A stretch of DNA of 6,448 nucleotides from an uncultured bacterium (lineage in GTDB: Bacteria; Cyanobacteriota; Vampirovibrionia; Gastranaerophilales; Gastranaerophilaceae). The DNA lies in the NCBI GenBank assembly GCA_900554095.1, contig USGC01000100.1, positions 1 through 6,448 on the forward strand, given 5' to 3'. Below, one piece after another: positions 1 through 6,448 of the stretch. The notes under the pieces are model-generated. The model saw only the letters and a program-made list of their open reading frames with translations, had not been told where the DNA came from and did not search any database. The position numbers and the translations under genes are program-made. Each line of letters begins with the position of its first letter. The stretch's first letter is position 1.

Positions 1-721
1 AACTTGGGCTAAACGTTCTTCAAACTTTTGCAAACGTCCTTTGGCGTCAATTAAGTCACTTTTTAACTTCATGTGTTTGTAGTCTTGACCGACATCCAAC
101 TCTTTTTGCAACTTACTAATTACTGAAACTGTGCTCTTAGGTGAAAAATGGTCTACTGCTTCATTTATAGTTTCTAAGCCCATTAATCCCCTTACAGCTT
201 TTACAACATTCCCTTTGTTGTTAATATCAGAAATATGTTCTCCATCGAAAAAGAAATATCCAGACAAGGCTTCTGGTAAAACCTTATTAATAGTACTTTG
301 ACATTGTAATGAAGAAATCTCCTGCATTTCGCCATTAGGTTCCTTGTATTCCACTTTTAAAACTGGTGTTGAACATGTAGGTGCTCTACCAGGAACATTC
401 TTCGTGACTTTTTGGGTTCTTCTTATTACATAAAGCTTATCTTCGTGAATTAATTCTATCTCCACAGAAACATCTTTAAATGACAAATTTAAATGACAAA
501 GTACCCATTTCTTGCAATGCTTCAGAATTGATTAAATCTTTAGTTTTAAACGAAGTTTCTCCATAAAGACACCAGTTGAATGCTTGTATCAAAGTTGTTT
601 TACCACTTGTATTATCTCCAAGAATAACAGTAACGTTCTTTTCTTTATCACAAGAGAACTCTACCACCTGCTTTTCGCGGTATTGTCTAAAGTTAGATAA
701 CGTAATTTGCTTAATTAACAT
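1..721 (-). pseudogene. dndD: DndD-like SMC/Rad50-type ATPase, frameshifted by a 13-bp duplication (3' end outside window)
   Basis: The intact frame starts at the ATG at 721 and gives MLIKQITLSNFRQYREKQ, typical of SMC/RecF/Rad50-like ATPases, then Walker A GDNTSGKTT (35-43) and FNWCLYGE. After residue 78 a perfect 13-bp tandem duplication shifts the frame, adds Phe-Val-Ile and ends at a TAA (476-478), giving an 81-residue stub. Reading on after removing one copy gives 236 continuous residues up to the window edge with no stop. They include SGYFFFDGEHI (149-159), a signature of DndD-type ATPases, then a Lys/Glu-rich stretch (about 196-236) that begins the coiled-coil arm. Walker B and the C-terminal ATPase half would lie beyond position 1. 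DndD is the ATPase/nickase partner in DNA phosphorothioation and family members are about 650 residues or more. The rest of the frame shows no decay, so the break is recent, switchable or a sequence error. No well-placed ribosome binding site for restarting downstream of the break was seen. Confidence 0.82.
475..500. repeat. Perfect 13-bp tandem duplication inside the dndD-like gene
   Basis: Two adjacent identical 13-bp copies, TTTAAATGACAAA on the plus strand, at 475-487 and 488-500. The unit is not a multiple of three, so the second copy shifts the dndD-like frame by one base and brings the TAA at 476-478 into frame. The flanking bases differ, so there are exactly two copies. Confidence 0.97.
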
Positions 722-887
722 TGTCAACCTCCTGTGCAATCATCTTAATTATATGGTCAACAACTTCATTATCTTTTAATTTTTTGGTTTTATAGTTGTC
801 ACGCTCTAAGACATACACTCTATATTGAAGTTTACGAAGCTTTTCTTCGTCAACAACAATCTCTTTGTTTTCTGGTTTAAATTCCAT
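711..887 (-). CDS. Small charged helical protein of the operon (58 aa), function unknown
   Basis: A 58-residue protein starting at the ATG 8 nt after GGAGG. The upstream in-frame TTG at 902 is discarded because it falls within the ribosome binding site. It is rich in Lys, Glu and Asp, and after a short N-terminal stretch it should be almost entirely helical: DEEKLRKLQYRVYVLERDN (13-31) and NEVVDHIIKMIAQEV (40-54) are amphipathic. There is no signal peptide, membrane segment, Cys pair or DNA-binding motif that I can recognise. It overlaps the helicase gene by 11 nt and the DndD-like gene by 11 nt, and has its own good ribosome binding site, which supports a real coding gene despite its size. 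Small proteins are regularly found beside dndD-type ATPase genes and are annotated as DNA-modification-system-associated small proteins; membership here is a guess from position, length and charge. It is not recognisable as DndE. A subunit or adaptor for the helicase or the DndD-like ATPase is plausible. Confidence 0.78.
   Translation of the reverse strand: MEFKPENKEIVVDEEKLRKLQYRVYVLERDNYKTKKLKDNEVVDHIIKMIAQEVDNVN
728..733 (-). promoter_or_regulatory. Ribosome binding site of the DndD-like gene
   Basis: AGGAGG, 6 nt before the ATG at 721, inside the end of the small protein gene. It selects this ATG over an earlier in-frame codon at 739, giving an N-terminus MLIKQITLSNFRQY that matches the usual beginning of SMC/Rad50-type ATPases. 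Confidence 0.85.
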
Positions 888-3027
888 AATCCTTTCCTCC
901 AATGTAATTAAGATGGTAATATTTGTTTATTTTATCGACTAGCTTAAATGATTCTGATGGATTTTCACATAATTTTACAAAGTCGTCAAGTCTTTCTTTT
1001 TCTCTCTTAAATAACGATATTTCACAGTCGACATTTTGTATTGGTTCTGACGAATCTAATGACCTTGGTAATGTTATAAAGTCATAAATTACCGCGTAAT
1101 CTTTCTCTTTAGCCTTTCTTAAAACTCTACCTCGACGTTGCACATACTCTTTAGGATTTGTACTACTTGCCATAATAAACGCAGTTCGTATCCCAGGAAT
1201 ATTAACACCTTCATCCAAACATTTAATTGCAACTAACGCCTGCAACAAATGCCCTTCCGCAAAACTATTTTTAATGCGTTCTCTTTCTTGGGCATCTTCT
1301 TTCGAAGTAAACATAGAAACTCTCATACCAAGTTTGTTTCCAAGAATATCTACAACTTTTTCTATTTGACGTTTATCTTCCTCATCATACTCATCGTCCT
1401 TATCTTCAAAAACCTTTGTTGCTCCACAATAAACCAATATGTTGTTATCGTCTTTATACTTGGTTATTAATTCTTCTAATACACCAATCTTATTTCTTGC
1501 CCCGGCAACAATTCTTGCTCTTTTTATCAACAACATCTCCGCTGATTTCGGCAAGTCTTCCCCCGGATTTTTCTTCAATATATTAATTACTTTTTCTGTA
1601 ATTTCTATATACTCATCAAGTTCGTCTGGTTCCAAATTAACTATTACGGGATGATAGTAATATGGAGTTAAAAATCCTTGATTTATTGCATCTTCAAGTG
1701 TGAACGTTATACACTTTTCTTTGAAATAGTCTAATAGACTGTTCGTTCCCTCTTCGTCGTGATGTCTTTCCAATGTTGCAGATAAGGCTAATCGATATTT
1801 GAAGTTAGACAACATACACTTCCTTAGCTTTGTCGAACCAAAGTTATGCGCTTCATCTACCACCAAACAAAGATTTCCTCTAACTGTCTTCAATATTTCT
1901 TGTGCATAAGGTGTTGAATAGGAACTATTTACCATTATGATACAGAAATTTTGTTTAACTCCTAGTTTGAAATCGTTAATAAGTAATTTAAATTTTTTCT
2001 TCCAATCATACTTCGAATAACAAATTAAAGGCTTTACGTTAAATCTATTTATATCCTCTACCCATTGTTCAACTAAGTGTTGATATGGACAAAGAATTAC
2101 AACCCCTACTCGGTCTTTTAATTTTTCTGATAACCTTGATAAAGCACCTAATGCGGTAAACGTTTTTCCCGCACCAGTAGCCATATCAAATATACCCTGA
2201 AACCCTATTTCTTCCCATTTATCAATAGCTTTTTGCTGGTAATCAAAAAACTCGACATCTTCTGGAACTCTAAATACATTTTTAGGTTTTTCTTCTACAA
2301 CCACTTGTGGTTTAACTATGATTTCCTTTTGGTCAACCTCTCTATCTATAGTTTCTCTCTTATAGCTCATTAATTTCTGTAGCGCTATTTCAGGAAAATC
2401 TACAATGGATACTTTTGTATCCGCATTTGTCCACAGTAAATGGAAAGCTAGTTCTTTTTCTATAACCTTTTTTTCTTCAAAGTCAGATTGCCACGAGCAA
2501 AAAACATCCATAACTTCATAATTCGCTATAAAAGCGTTTTCTGTTTCATTTGTGGAACCTGAAAAAGCGATTACGTTGTTCTCATCATCATACATAAGCC
2601 CCATTTTTTCATGATAAATGCCTAGTTGATTATGGCCTTCCGTAAAAGCTATTTTTATATCAAGTTTACCTTCTGCTATCAATGTTGCTAAAAGATTTAG
2701 CCTTTCACTTTCAAAATAAGTTTTCGGCTCAACAAAAGCTCTCATTATTGCTTCCGTTATTATCTTATCCCTTTCTTCATAACCACGTTGGATTGCATCA
2801 ATATCTTCCTCAGAAAGTCTTGGCGATGCTATAAGTTCAATTTTACCACCATTCGCAACAAGTTCTGCAATACCTCTGGCTATTTGAACCAACGCTGTCG
2901 AAGAAAAAAATCCGACAGCCCGTTTGTACTTCCTAGCTTGCGCTAAAACAGGAACATAAAAGTCTTTGATAACATCACTTTTCCCTGACCTATATTCAGT
3001 TTTTATTTCAATATCCCTAAAAGACAT
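877..3027 (-). CDS. PLD-nuclease-domain SF2 DEAH helicase, Dnd-associated restriction type
   Basis: A 716-residue two-part protein. Residues 1 to about 200 form a phospholipase-D-like nuclease domain with one HxK motif (His139, Lys141), the downstream SGSTN (156-160) and Glu171. A single HxK motif suggests it acts as a dimer. Residues about 255-660 are an SF2 helicase/translocase core: FDYQQKAI Q-like motif (261-268), Walker A ATGAGKT (283-289), DEAH box (391-394), SAT (416-418), motif V LDEGVNIP (604-611) and motif VI QRRGRVLR (630-637). A Glu/Lys-rich linker (about 225-250) joins the halves, and an acidic insert (541-552) sits inside the second RecA domain. Proteins with this architecture are associated with DNA phosphorothioation (dnd) clusters and described as their restriction enzyme; ATP-driven DNA tracking coupled to cleavage is the likely activity. 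No motif looks damaged. The 3' end overlaps the next gene by 11 nt. A general antiphage PLD-helicase is the alternative reading if the sulfur link is wrong. Confidence 0.88.
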   Translation of the reverse strand: MSFRDIEIKTEYRSGKSDVIKDFYVPVLAQARKYKRAVGFFSSTALVQIARGIAELVANGGKIELIASPRLSEEDIDAIQRGYEERDKIITEAIMRAFVEPKTYFESERLNLLATLIAEGKLDIKIAFTEGHNQLGIYHEKMGLMYDDENNVIAFSGSTNETENAFIANYEVMDVFCSWQSDFEEKKVIEKELAFHLLWTNADTKVSIVDFPEIALQKLMSYKRETIDREVDQKEIIVKPQVVVEEKPKNVFRVPEDVEFFDYQQKAIDKWEEIGFQGIFDMATGAGKTFTALGALSRLSEKLKDRVGVVILCPYQHLVEQWVEDINRFNVKPLICYSKYDWKKKFKLLINDFKLGVKQNFCIIMVNSSYSTPYAQEILKTVRGNLCLVVDEAHNFGSTKLRKCMLSNFKYRLALSATLERHHDEEGTNSLLDYFKEKCITFTLEDAINQGFLTPYYYHPVIVNLEPDELDEYIEITEKVINILKKNPGEDLPKSAEMLLIKRARIVAGARNKIGVLEELITKYKDDNNILVYCGATKVFEDKDDEYDEEDKRQIEKVVDILGNKLGMRVSMFTSKEDAQERERIKNSFAEGHLLQALVAIKCLDEGVNIPGIRTAFIMASSTNPKEYVQRRGRVLRKAKEKDYAVIYDFITLPRSLDSSEPIQNVDCEISLFKREKERLDDFVKLCENPSESFKLVDKINKYYHLNYIGGKDYGI
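896..900 (-). promoter_or_regulatory. Ribosome binding site of the small protein gene
   Basis: GGAGG, 8 nt before the ATG at 887 and inside the end of the helicase gene. An in-frame TTG at 902 overlaps this site, so it cannot be the start; the site fixes the ATG at 887. Confidence 0.8.
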
Positions 3028-3028
3028 T

Positions 3029-4168
3029 TTATAAGCTCCTTATTGCTTCAATAAGCTTGTCTATATCATCTTCTGTATTAAAATACCCGACACTTACTCG
3101 AACGGTTCCGCCATATGCAGTATCGTCAATAATTTTGTGCACAGTTGGAGCACAATGATACCCTGTACGAACAGCAATATCAAATTCATCATCCAAAATC
3201 TGCCCCACATCTGAAGACTCGTACCCATCTACAACAAACGATATTACGCCTGTAATGAAATCATCTTTTTTAGGCTTATACACCGTAACTTTCCCAAAAT
3301 TTTCCAACTCTTTAATCAATTTAGATATTAAACGATATTTATGAGCTGTAATGTTTTCTATTCCTACATCTGTTACCCACTTAATTCCCGCATTCAATCC
3401 AGCTATTGCAGATATGTTTGGGCTGCCTATTTCATATCTAGCACTTCCTGTTTCTGGCATATCCAAATTTAATGAATCTGAACCATTACCACCAGCAAAA
3501 GATACATTTAATTTCGTGGCTTTTGTAGTAATAAATCCACCTATACCTAAAGGTCCTTGCAAATTTTTATGACCCGCAAAAGCCATAAAATCCACAAACC
3601 CCTTAATTTTTCTTAAGTCTATCAAACCTATAGTCTGCGCCACATCTAACGTTATAATGGGTTCCCACTCTTTGGATAATTCATAAATGGTTTTTACACA
3701 AACCAAATTTCCGATTACATTACTCGCATGATTTACAAATATATAATCGGGGTTATCTTTTATAAGCATATCCTTAAAAGCTTTTTCGTCAATAGAAAAA
3801 TCGTAGTTAAAAGGAATAAATTTAATACTGGCTTGTCCTAAATTAACCTTTAACTGTAAAGGTCTCATCACTGCATTATGTTCAAACGGAGTCACATAGA
3901 CCGTTTTTTTAGACTTCCAATCTAACCCATTAATTATACAATTCATTGCATAGGTGTCCGACGGAAGAAAATAAACATCTTCCGCCATAGTTCCTACCAT
4001 TTTTGCCACATTCATCTTTGTTTCATTAATTAATGAATTCGCTTTCGCAGCAAGTTTATATGTTCCCCTTCCAGCATTAACCAATAAATTTCGATTAACC
4101 TCATCCATTGCGTTACATACGCATTCTGGTTTTGGAAAACTAGTTGCTGCATTGTCCAAGTAAATCAT
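3029..4168 (-). CDS. Cysteine desulfurase, class V aminotransferase fold (DndA-like role)
   Basis: A 379-residue PLP enzyme expected to take sulfur from L-cysteine, giving alanine and an enzyme-bound persulfide. All hallmarks are visible: N-terminal YLDNAATSFPKPE (3-15), His97 of EHNAV stacking on PLP, Asp175 and Gln178 in LDVAQTIG, the Schiff-base lysine Lys201 in AGHKNLQGPLG, and the persulfide cysteine Cys339 in RTGYHCAPTVHK. The RTG.HCAP..H pattern followed by GGTVRVSVGYFNTEDDID (353-370) matches the cysteine desulfurase subfamily common in clostridia (TIGR01977-like), not housekeeping IscS/NifS with their longer flexible cysteine loop. Length is normal and nothing looks degraded. The start is the ATG 6 nt after AGGAG; an in-frame TTG two codons earlier is too close to that site. 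Its place between a large ATPase and a PLD-helicase, with a DndD-like gene downstream, points to supplying sulfur for DNA phosphorothioation, the job of DndA. That role is inferred from context; the enzymatic class is secure. Confidence 0.93.
   Translation of the reverse strand: MIYLDNAATSFPKPECVCNAMDEVNRNLLVNAGRGTYKLAAKANSLINETKMNVAKMVGTMAEDVYFLPSDTYAMNCIINGLDWKSKKTVYVTPFEHNAVMRPLQLKVNLGQASIKFIPFNYDFSIDEKAFKDMLIKDNPDYIFVNHASNVIGNLVCVKTIYELSKEWEPIITLDVAQTIGLIDLRKIKGFVDFMAFAGHKNLQGPLGIGGFITTKATKLNVSFAGGNGSDSLNLDMPETGSARYEIGSPNISAIAGLNAGIKWVTDVGIENITAHKYRLISKLIKELENFGKVTVYKPKKDDFITGVISFVVDGYESSDVGQILDDEFDIAVRTGYHCAPTVHKIIDDTAYGGTVRVSVGYFNTEDDIDKLIEAIRSL
3036..3040 (-). promoter_or_regulatory. 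Ribosome binding site of the PLD-helicase gene
   Basis: AGGAG, 8 nt before the ATG at 3027. It lies inside the last codons of the desulfurase gene, whose TAA is separated from the helicase ATG by a single base (TAAAATG). The arrangement favours translational coupling. Confidence 0.8.
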
Positions 4169-4174
4169 ATACAA

Positions 4175-4179
4175 CTCCT
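4175..4179 (-). promoter_or_regulatory. Ribosome binding site of the desulfurase gene
   Basis: AGGAG on the minus strand, 6 nt before the ATG at 4168. It overlaps the TAG stop of the upstream large ATPase gene. It rules out the in-frame TTG at 4174, which would directly abut this site, and fixes the ATG start. Confidence 0.8.
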
Positions 4180-6448
4180 AATTTATTAAGGTTTTAATTA
4201 CATTAAGCAAAATACTCAATTTCTCATCCGATGAAATAGAATCCCCATATTCTTCAAAGACTGATTCTATGTTATTCTTCACTGTCATGCCCATCGGCGT
4301 AGTTTTTACTGAAGCAAAAGTTTTTGATATCTTCTCGCCGTTTATAACAATTTCTATACCATTTGCCCCTTCTTCATCATCTGAAGAAACATTAAATTCA
4401 TCAATAGCAAGAATAGCCGACGAAAGCATTTCTTTATATTTATCTATCATTGAATTGTTCCAGTCTGCCAAATTAATACCTGTTACGCATTTAGAAAGTT
4501 CTTCTATTAATTTAACGTCGTCGTAATTGTTAATTGACAACAGATACCCTAATATCTGATTGGTTTTAGTATCAAACATTCGCTTTTTGGTTTTGTCATC
4601 AAGCTTTTGTTTCCAATCAAGTATTGCAGAAGCTAACGTTCCTGTTGACCTATCCCCAAAAATCTTTTTAGTTTCAAGAATTAAATAATCCTTAACATTC
4701 GAAATATGGTTATCAAGTCTACTTTTTAATAATTTAACTTTTTCGATAGCATGTTTGAGTTCTGCTTTTGAATTATTTTTAAATACATACTCAAACAAGA
4801 ATTCTCTTGCATTAATTTCAAATTTCAATAACTCTTTTTTGAAGTTTAACTCTTCTAACGATAGTTGTATAAACAATCCGTTTTCACAAATGCTTTCACA
4901 ACGTTTTGTGTATTCAGGAAGAGAACGCATCCAATTTTGCATGAGCTTAACGACGTTGTAAATCTTGTTTATGCTTTTACTTTGAGTATCTGCATATTGA
5001 GCAAAAACATCTAAAAGTTCTGCTATACTTTCATCTTTTTTTTGAGTTCCACTTTCTAGAAGGATTTGATAATCTATGCCATTAACATCTATTATTGAAC
5101 AAATGATATCTGCCGACAACTCAACTTCGTTCTTCCCATAATAAAGAACAACACTTTCTTTATATGGTCGCAAAACATATGCAATAAGCATAGGGATAAT
5201 ACCCTTTCTAACACCGTAAGGAGCTGAGGATAATGTATCAAAAAGATTACTGAATTTCTGTTTCTTTGTTTCTGCGTTTTTAACAAACGTTTCTATTTCA
5301 GATAAAACAGCTTTTAATCCTTCATCCTCAACCATTAATGTCTGATTAAGTCCTGTGGCAACAAAAACAGAATTAAACACGCTTACTTCTGAACCAAAGC
5401 CCTCCATACAAGGAAGAGTTGTTTGTTCTGAACTTTCTAATATATGATTAACCACTAATTCACGAGCCTTTCTTATCGGAGAAGACAAGTTGTTTTTATT
5501 AATCATTTCGTTATTGATTTTCGGTGCCTTCCCATATTTTTGCGAACAAATACGAGAAATCACTTTATTCAAGTTAATCTGTTTCCTTATATCGGGAATT
5601 TCCCCATCACAATTATAGAAGTGGCTTTTCGGACTTGTAGCACTATACAGTTCATCTATATACTTGCTCAAGCGTTTTTCAGCATCTTCTTCATAAACTT
5701 CAAGTTCTTCAAGATAATGCTTATCTCCTTTCGCCACGTCAGAATGCTTTAATTCTGCCACAGCTGAAAGTTGTTTGATTATTATGTCATCAAACAATTC
5801 CTCTGTTTCAGGAACGCATGCAATAATTTGTTGTTGACCAGCAAATTCCTTAATTTTTTCTATAACTTCCGCAGAGCATAATTTGTTACTAAACAGAATA
5901 TTTAAAATTAAACCATCAGCATTTACACCTTCAAACAATTGCAACCAATTTTTAGTTCTAATTAAATCTTCTGCCTCCATAAATTCAACTTGGAAATAAC
6001 GAATCATACTATACTCATCGTTATATTGTCTAGGCATAAGATATTTAGTCTCAAGAAGTTTATTAAGATACTCGCATCTATTCATCTTGATAGCTTTACT
6101 ATTAACAAAATTGTTCACGCTGTTTTGAACATCGACACCATTAGCAGTTAATAATACAAATTCTGATGACTCTCTTTGAGCAACGATACTCTTTTCTTTC
6201 AGTAATTTTATGGCTTTATCAAATTCCTTGTCTTTAAAATTCAAAGCAGCTTTTAGATGCGTAGATACAGGACGAAATTTTTCATCTCCCACGATTCCTA
6301 TAATAGATAACGCCTTTATAACTTTACGTGCATTCGCATCTTCAACTTGATACAATGCCGAATTTGCTTTTGCCCACATACTATGCACAGTCTCATTAAA
6401 CAAACTTTTCTTGAAAAGATCTTGGAAATAATCAAAAACAGCATCCAC
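4178..6448 (-). CDS. C-terminal part of a large BrxC/PglY-like P-loop ATPase (5' end outside window)
   Basis: The reading frame is open at the window edge. Its first codon here is GTG, with no start context, so these are the last 756 residues of a longer protein. No Walker A motif is visible; in BrxC/PglY-type ATPases the P-loop is N-terminal and would lie upstream. Features that recall that family are KINNEMINKNNLSSPIRKAR (310-329), followed by a helix, and SAPYGVRKGIIPMLIAYVL (408-426), a block like the 'PPYG(l/v)r.gvlP.Ll' segment of large defence ATPases. The first 60 residues resemble a helical lid region (RKVIKALSIIGIV, 41-53). The remainder is charged and largely helical (roughly 470-690), ending in a small conserved-looking tail with GDSISSDEK (735-743). 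No membrane segment or signal peptide is seen. It is the first visible gene of the operon, and its TAG stop overlaps the ribosome binding site of the desulfurase gene. The family assignment is from remembered motifs, not a search; a different Dnd-associated large ATPase is the main alternative. Confidence 0.6.
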   Translation of the reverse strand: MDAVFDYFQDLFKKSLFNETVHSMWAKANSALYQVEDANARKVIKALSIIGIVGDEKFRPVSTHLKAALNFKDKEFDKAIKLLKEKSIVAQRESSEFVLLTANGVDVQNSVNNFVNSKAIKMNRCEYLNKLLETKYLMPRQYNDEYSMIRYFQVEFMEAEDLIRTKNWLQLFEGVNADGLILNILFSNKLCSAEVIEKIKEFAGQQQIIACVPETEELFDDIIIKQLSAVAELKHSDVAKGDKHYLEELEVYEEDAEKRLSKYIDELYSATSPKSHFYNCDGEIPDIRKQINLNKVISRICSQKYGKAPKINNEMINKNNLSSPIRKARELVVNHILESSEQTTLPCMEGFGSEVSVFNSVFVATGLNQTLMVEDEGLKAVLSEIETFVKNAETKKQKFSNLFDTLSSAPYGVRKGIIPMLIAYVLRPYKESVVLYYGKNEVELSADIICSIIDVNGIDYQILLESGTQKKDESIAELLDVFAQYADTQSKSINKIYNVVKLMQNWMRSLPEYTKRCESICENGLFIQLSLEELNFKKELLKFEINAREFLFEYVFKNNSKAELKHAIEKVKLLKSRLDNHISNVKDYLILETKKIFGDRSTGTLASAILDWKQKLDDKTKKRMFDTKTNQILGYLLSINNYDDVKLIEELSKCVTGINLADWNNSMIDKYKEMLSSAILAIDEFNVSSDDEEGANGIEIVINGEKISKTFASVKTTPMGMTVKNNIESVFEEYGDSISSDEKLSILLNVIKTLIN

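Noticed and set aside
470..500. Programmed +1 frameshifting at the dndD TAA stop
   Set aside because: A +1 slip at ATT-TAA would restore the frame with a few extra residues, but there is no RF2-like slippery codon, no internal Shine-Dalgarno at the right distance and no clear downstream structure. The exact 13-bp duplication explains the break more simply.
476..739. An 87-residue standalone gene starting at 739
   Set aside because: The start upstream of the AGGAGG site would place the first codons over the ribosome binding site. The ATG at 721 fits family N-termini, and the short product is a truncated DndD-like protein, not a separate gene.
576..779. Plus-strand frame over the dndD-like start
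   Set aside because: It lies opposite a well-supported gene with Walker A, has no ribosome binding site and gives a protein with no recognisable features. The same applies to the plus-strand frames at 1249-1654, 3351-3572, 4269-4526, 4755-4961 and 5540-5752.
711..902. Longer 63-residue version of the small protein, starting at TTG 902
   Set aside because: The TTG overlaps the GGAGG ribosome binding site. The ATG at 887 is correctly spaced from that site.
5092..5286. Minus-strand 64-residue frame inside the large ATPase gene
   Set aside because: It is an alternative-frame shadow of the 756-residue coding region, with no independent start signal or recognisable content.
1..6448. CRISPR array, tRNA/rRNA genes, insertion sequence, terminator or promoter
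   Set aside because: Coding is continuous with junctions of at most 9 nt between genes. No regularly spaced repeats, tRNA-like cloverleaf, transposase or hairpin followed by a T-run was seen.

Overview
The window is AT-rich and fully coding. All genes lie on the minus strand, packed as one operon that reads from position 6448 down to position 1. The AT-rich codon use, strong AGGAG-type ribosome binding sites and the subtype of the PLP enzyme suggest a low-GC Firmicute, probably a clostridial relative. This is an inference; no rRNA or other marker gene is present.

Layout in transcription order: (1) 4178-6448, the C-terminal 756 residues of a large protein whose start lies outside the window; it resembles the C-terminal half of BrxC/PglY-type P-loop ATPases. 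(2) 3029-4168, a class V aminotransferase-fold cysteine desulfurase with all catalytic residues visible. (3) 877-3027, an SF2 DEAH helicase with an N-terminal phospholipase-D-like nuclease domain, of the kind found as a restriction component beside DNA phosphorothioation genes. (4) 711-887, a 58-residue charged helical protein. (5) 1-721, the start of a DndD-like SMC/Rad50-type ATPase that runs off the window. Junctions are very tight: 9-nt gap, 1-nt gap, 11-nt overlap, 11-nt overlap. Each ribosome binding site sits in the end of the preceding gene, so the genes are probably translationally coupled. There is no promoter, terminator or intergenic gap in the window.

Taken together this looks like a DNA sulfur-modification and restriction (Dnd-like) defence island in which a BREX-like large ATPase is combined with a desulfurase, a PLD-helicase and DndD. 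A DndC-like PAPS-reductase-family protein would be expected upstream, beyond 6448, but is not visible here.

The most striking observation is that the DndD-like gene is broken by a perfect 13-bp tandem duplication (475-487 and 488-500). The duplication shifts the frame and stops translation after 81 residues. Removing one copy restores an uninterrupted frame to the window edge, with the DndD-type signature SGYFFFDGEHI downstream. This is either a recent inactivation, a reversible on/off switch, or an assembly artefact.
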